NCBI GenBank assembly: GCA_031459855.1
Contig: JAVKHP010000001.1
Span: 912,059 to 976,058 of the forward strand
Length of the DNA stretch: 64,000 nt
DNA from: Armatimonadota bacterium
Lineage (GTDB): Bacteria; Sysuimicrobiota; Sysuimicrobiia; Sysuimicrobiales; Humicultoraceae
Direction: 5' to 3'
Shown: positions 60,740 to 64,000 of the stretch, piece by piece
How the letters are laid out: each line of letters opens with the position of its first letter
Position numbering within the stretch: position 1 is the first letter of the stretch
Made by a program: the position numbers and the translations under genes
Notes under the pieces: generated by a model
The model's database searches: none
What the model saw: only the letters and a program-made list of their open reading frames with translations
Told to the model about the DNA's origin: nothing

Positions 60740-62536
60740 ATGGGCGCCATTGCGGCGGTCTTCTCTCCGGGCAGGCACGTCGAGGCCGCCGTTCCCCGGC
60801 GGATGCTGGCAGCCTCTCCACACCGCGGGGCCGAAGCCCACGTCGTCTCCTATGGGGACACGGTGCTGGGTATCGCCATACGTCCAGACGATCGGGACGC
60901 GTGGGTCGCGCAGCGCGGCCCCCTGCTGGTCGGATTTGTCGGAACCCTGGACAACGCCGAAGAGTTAATAAAACTCTATAACATTGGGGTAAGCTTTAGC
61001 GCCCGAGCACACCCGGCCGACCTGGTAGCTGCGCTCTATCTGGCGCTGGGAGACAGCACTCCAGAAGTCCTCCGGGGAGCCTTCGCCTGCATCGTCACGG
61101 ACGGCACCAGGTTCGTGGCCTTCCGGGACCACCTGGGCCTTGGCACCCTGTTCTACCGGGAGGACGCGCAGGGGCTGTTCGTAGCCACCGAGGCCAAGCA
61201 GGTCGCGATCGGAGCCGGCATCTCCCTGCAGCCCGACCTCGAGGTCCTCGAGCGGATGTTCTACAACCTGTCGTCGGGCGACGCGTTGTCCTGCGCCCTC
61301 AAGGGCGTGCACCGCCTGCCCAAGGCCTCGATCCTCCGCGCCATCCCAGGCAAGCCGACCGTCGTCGCACGCTATTGGGCTCCGGAGCGCCTGCTCGAGA
61401 CCGCCCGGCTCTCCCTCGACGACATCCGAGCCCGCTTCGAAGAACTGATGGATCGTGCCGTGACCCGCGCCATGGCCGGCACACCTGTGTTGTCGCTCAG
61501 CGGCGGCATCGACTCGACAGCCGTCGCGGCCTTTGCGGCACCGGCGCATCTCCGGCTCACAGGCAGGCCCCTGCCGGCGATCACCCAGGTCTTCCCCGAC
61601 CATCCGACCGTGGACGAACGCCGGTACACGGAGATGGTGGCCGACTATCTGGGGATCACCTTGCACACCTACACGTCGGCAGTGGGGCACCTCGACGATC
61701 TCGACCACTGGGTGCGCCTCGTCGACGGCCCCCCGCTTGCGCTGTTACCCGAGATCGCGTACCAGCAACGGCTGGTGCGCAGGTTGGGATTCCGGACGGT
61801 CCTGACGGGCGAGTTCGGAGAGTTCGTCTACGACATGCGCACTGCCCTCGTCACCCACCTGGCGGCCAAGAAGCGCTACGCGGCGCTATGGCGGATCTTC
61901 CGTACGTGGCCGGCTGACGGCATGTTGCGGGCACAGCTGGCCCGTGACGTCCTCGCGGCTTTCGTCCCTCTTCCCCTTGCAGTGGCGTACCGGCGCCTCG
62001 TCCGGAGGCGCGGCAACCCCATGCTGCCCGACTGGATAGACCGCCGTCTGGGCAGCCGGGCGTTCTACCATCACCACCTCAACACTCCACCGGGGCGCCT
62101 GTGGTCGGAAGCGCAGCTGGTGGCGTTCACCGAACCGAGCATCGGCATGGAATCGCTGGAAATCTGCGGGGCGTTCCACGGCGTCCGGACGCGCCAGCCG
62201 CTGGCGGACGTGGACCTTTGGGAGTTCTTCCTCTCCCTCCCCGCGGAAGTGAAGTACCCCGAGAGGCTCTCCAAAGCCCTGGTGCGGTCACTGCTGCGGG
62301 GTAGACTCCCCGACGCCGTGCTGGCCCGCAGGGACAAGACCGTCTTCGACGAGTTCGCCGTCGCCAAGACAGACTACACGGCGCTGCGACGGTGGCTGCT
62401 GAACGGCTCGTATCGCATGCCGGGAGTGGACTACGCCCGGCTGCAGGCACAACTGGACCGTCAGGACTTCGCGCTGCGGGACGTCGTGTGGGCCAACGAC
62501 CTGGCGGCAATCCACGCGTTCGTGAGCCTCTGGTGA
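60740..62536 (+). CDS. Asparagine synthetase-like lasso cyclase (C protein)
   Basis: 598 residues. The N-terminal half has the class II amidotransferase fold (GFVGTLDNAEELI, FRDHLGLGTLFYRED, FVATEAKQVAI), but the nucleophile Cys2 is replaced (MGAIAAVF), so glutamine cannot be used. The synthetase half has the PP-loop SLSGGIDSTAVAAFA (254-260) and TGEFGEFVYD. Loss of Cys2 is the hallmark of lasso cyclases, which adenylate an Asp/Glu side chain and close the macrolactam. Start overlaps nothing; see the promoter entry. Four bases separate it from the next gene. Confidence 0.9.
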   Translation: MGAIAAVFSPGRHVEAAVPRRMLAASPHRGAEAHVVSYGDTVLGIAIRPDDRDAWVAQRGPLLVGFVGTLDNAEELIKLYNIGVSFSARAHPADLVAALYLALGDSTPEVLRGAFACIVTDGTRFVAFRDHLGLGTLFYREDAQGLFVATEAKQVAIGAGISLQPDLEVLERMFYNLSSGDALSCALKGVHRLPKASILRAIPGKPTVVARYWAPERLLETARLSLDDIRARFEELMDRAVTRAMAGTPVLSLSGGIDSTAVAAFAAPAHLRLTGRPLPAITQVFPDHPTVDERRYTEMVADYLGITLHTYTSAVGHLDDLDHWVRLVDGPPLALLPEIAYQQRLVRRLGFRTVLTGEFGEFVYDMRTALVTHLAAKKRYAALWRIFRTWPADGMLRAQLARDVLAAFVPLPLAVAYRRLVRRRGNPMLPDWIDRRLGSRAFYHHHLNTPPGRLWSEAQLVAFTEPSIGMESLEICGAFHGVRTRQPLADVDLWEFFLSLPAEVKYPERLSKALVRSLLRGRLPDAVLARRDKTVFDEFAVAKTDYTALRRWLLNGSYRMPGVDYARLQAQLDRQDFALRDVVWANDLAAIHAFVSLW

Positions 62537-62540
62537 ACGC

Positions 62541-63473
62541 ATGCCCGACGTATCACCGCACGGGTGGAAGGAAACGACCGGCACCTGCTACGGGCTGCAG
62601 GTCGCGTCGTCGTTACCGTTCGCCTACCTGCGCGCCGGGGCCGGAATCCCGCTGGACGTGGCAGTCGGCCCGTCGCCGCCCATACCCCCGGGCGCCCGCC
62701 TCCTCCGGGAGTGGCCGGCGCGGCCGGGGCGCACGCTGTTAGCCCGCCTGTACCAGGATGGCACGCGCTACCTGTTCTGGAACGAACTCGCGGAGGTCTT
62801 CGTGGTGGAACCCGCCACGCTCCGGGTGACGGTGCCCGACATGGACCCGGTCCGCCGCGAGGACATCCTCTGGGGCATCCCCGCGAGCCTGTGCCTGCTA
62901 CACCTGGGGCACCTACCGCTCCACGCCGCAGCGGTGGAGGTCGACGGTGGAGCGGTCCTCTTTGCCGCGCCGGGCGGATTTGGGAAGACCACGCTGGCCG
63001 CAGCGTTCCACGCGGCCGGGCATCGTGTGCTCTCGGAGGACATTGCCTGCGTGACGACGCAGGCATCGCCGGCCGTGATCCCAGGTCCCGCCAGCCTGCG
63101 TCTTCGGCCGGACGTGGCCGACCACCTGGCTCTCCCGGGCGTCCAGGTCGTCAGGCGCACCGACGTCCGGATCAGCCTGGCGCTCGACCGAGCCTGCCGC
63201 GGGCGGTGCGACCCCGTGCCCATCAGGGCGGTCGTCTTCCTGCGGGTCGCACGCGACATCGCCGTGACCCGCGTACGGGTCACCGACGCCATCCCGGACC
63301 TGTGGACGCTGAGCCAGTCCTACGTCGACGATGCCGAGCACGCCCGGTGCTTCAGACATGTCGTTGACCTGGCCCGCAGCGTCCCCCTGTGGAACGTGTA
63401 CCGGCCCCTGCGGTTCGATGCACTCCACGGCACGATCGAGCGGATCCTGTCGGTCTGCCTGGCCAATGTCTGA
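62541..63473 (+). CDS. HPr kinase-like protein of the RiPP cluster
   Basis: 310 residues. P-loop APGGFGKTT at 143-151 preceded by LPLHAAAVEVDGGAVLF, then RVLSEDIACV, the pattern of HprK-like kinases found in many lasso clusters (e.g. paeninodin-type), where such kinases phosphorylate the precursor C-terminal residue. Here the precursor ends in Ser, a possible target. The N-terminal 110 residues form a beta-rich region without a recognised name. Confidence 0.85.
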   Translation: MPDVSPHGWKETTGTCYGLQVASSLPFAYLRAGAGIPLDVAVGPSPPIPPGARLLREWPARPGRTLLARLYQDGTRYLFWNELAEVFVVEPATLRVTVPDMDPVRREDILWGIPASLCLLHLGHLPLHAAAVEVDGGAVLFAAPGGFGKTTLAAAFHAAGHRVLSEDIACVTTQASPAVIPGPASLRLRPDVADHLALPGVQVVRRTDVRISLALDRACRGRCDPVPIRAVVFLRVARDIAVTRVRVTDAIPDLWTLSQSYVDDAEHARCFRHVVDLARSVPLWNVYRPLRFDALHGTIERILSVCLANV

Positions 63474-63921
63474 CCGTCGCGCGCGGCTCTCGCTCGCCGA
63501 CAAGACCCGCCTGGCCGCGCGCGTCTGGGGCGCGTACGTCCTCGTCCGACTGCAGGTGCACCGGTGCCCCTTGCCCGACCTGGTCGCACGTCTCGGCACC
63601 CGGTCAGGCCCGGTGCGCCATCGGTACGCGCCGGCATCACTGTCTCGAGCGGTGCATCGTGTCTTGGGCATGCGCCTCACCGAGCAGACCTGTCTCGTAC
63701 GCGCACTGGTCCTGTACCGGCTCCTGCGGGCCCAAGGGGACGATGCCGAGCTGGTGATCGGACTTCCGCCGCGTCCGGTCGACCACAAGGCCCACGCGTG
63801 GGTGGAGCTAAACGGCGTCGACCTGGGCCCGCCCCCGGGGCGGGGCGCATATGAGCCCCTGGCGCGATACCCCGCGCGCCCGGTCACGACGGTGTCCGAC
63901 CAACTCAAAAGAGCGCCTTGA
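63466..63921 (+). CDS. Transglutaminase-like lasso leader peptidase (B2 protein)
   Basis: 151 residues from ATG 63466, overlapping the kinase gene by 8 bp. Cys76 (EQTCLVRALVLYRLLRAQG), His110 (KAHAWVELNG) and Asp119 form the Cys-His-Asp triad of the Transglut_core3 family that includes McjB C-terminal halves and stand-alone B2 proteins. It cuts off the leader when it is presented by B1, which is encoded in the divergent operon. Confidence 0.92.
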   Translation: MSDRRARLSLADKTRLAARVWGAYVLVRLQVHRCPLPDLVARLGTRSGPVRHRYAPASLSRAVHRVLGMRLTEQTCLVRALVLYRLLRAQGDDAELVIGLPPRPVDHKAHAWVELNGVDLGPPPGRGAYEPLARYPARPVTTVSDQLKRAP

Positions 63922-64000
63922 CAGCGTCCTCGAACCTCGCCGGCCGATCCCGCACCAAGTGCAGTGCCTGGACGGCGAACATGGTCGCCCACGACGTCAC
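63905..64000 (-). CDS. C-terminus of an unidentified protein (partial)
   Basis: The minus strand is open from the window edge to a TGA at 63905-63907, giving 31 residues that include SWATMFAVQALHLVRD and end KALF. The hydrophobic and aromatic pattern looks like a real protein end, convergent with the B2 gene and overlapping it by 17 bp. The family cannot be named; the rest lies outside the window. Confidence 0.35.
   Translation of the reverse strand: MTSWATMFAVQALHLVRDRPARFEDAVKALF

Noticed and set aside
60740-62536. Genuine asparagine synthetase
   Set aside because: The glutaminase nucleophile Cys2 is absent (Met-Gly start), and the gene stands in a RiPP cluster beside B2 and a precursor.

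Overview
The window is very GC-rich (about 70% by eye) chromosomal DNA from a bacterium. Several signs point to a deep-branching, probably thermophilic lineage of the Terrabacteria side (Bacillota-, Chloroflexota-, Armatimonadota- or Sysuimicrobiota-like): the gene order rpsF-ssb-rpsR-DUF2232-rplI next to dnaB, DUF951 near ychF, an HspR-controlled heat-shock operon, a CGAAC-type SOS-box-like site, and an M29 aminopeptidase. An RND pump hints at an outer membrane. The exact phylum cannot be fixed from the sequence alone.

Layout. 1-3000: end of an M20 peptidase coupled to a small HTH protein, then an ArnT-like glycosyltransferase. 3200-8750: UgpB/UgpA/UgpE-type ABC transporter without an ATPase, a secreted glycerophosphodiesterase and a trans-3-hydroxyproline dehydratase-type enzyme. 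9000-17140: acyl-CoA dehydrogenase, MaoC hydratase, DUF1445 hydro-lyase and a complete branched-chain-type (Liv) ABC importer in which LivM and LivG are fused. 17150-31400: URO-D-family protein, TatA, methyltransferase, tRNA-Thr and tRNA-Val, M29 aminopeptidase, a second glycosyltransferase, family-5 uracil-DNA glycosylase, DUF1177 protein, an RND efflux pair and a PQQ-type sugar dehydrogenase. 31670-35270: tRNA-Glu, then a minus-strand signalling operon (frameshifted FliA/WhiG-like sigma factor, sensorless LytS-type kinase, LytTR regulator, atypical SDR). 35580-47050: alpha/beta hydrolase, citrate synthase, intein-containing dnaB, ribosomal/ssb operon, ychF, a GAF-GGDEF diguanylate cyclase and DUF951. 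47420-56430: MFS-spermidine synthase-like protein and the hspR-hsp20-dnaK-grpE-dnaJ-clpB series.

56800-64000 is the most unusual part. After a secreted carboxypeptidase-regulatory-domain protein come two divergent operons that together make a lasso-type RiPP system. The minus operon holds a precursor with the leader signature YxxPxLxxxGxxxxxT, an ABC exporter pair and a PqqD-like recognition element (B1). The plus operon holds an asparagine-synthetase-like cyclase lacking the glutaminase Cys, an HPr-kinase-like protein and a transglutaminase-like leader peptidase (B2). The predicted core does not obey the usual lasso rules.

Spaces between genes often contain GC-rich minisatellites or short direct repeats. 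Four unrelated repeat pairs share a spacing of 71-74 bp.
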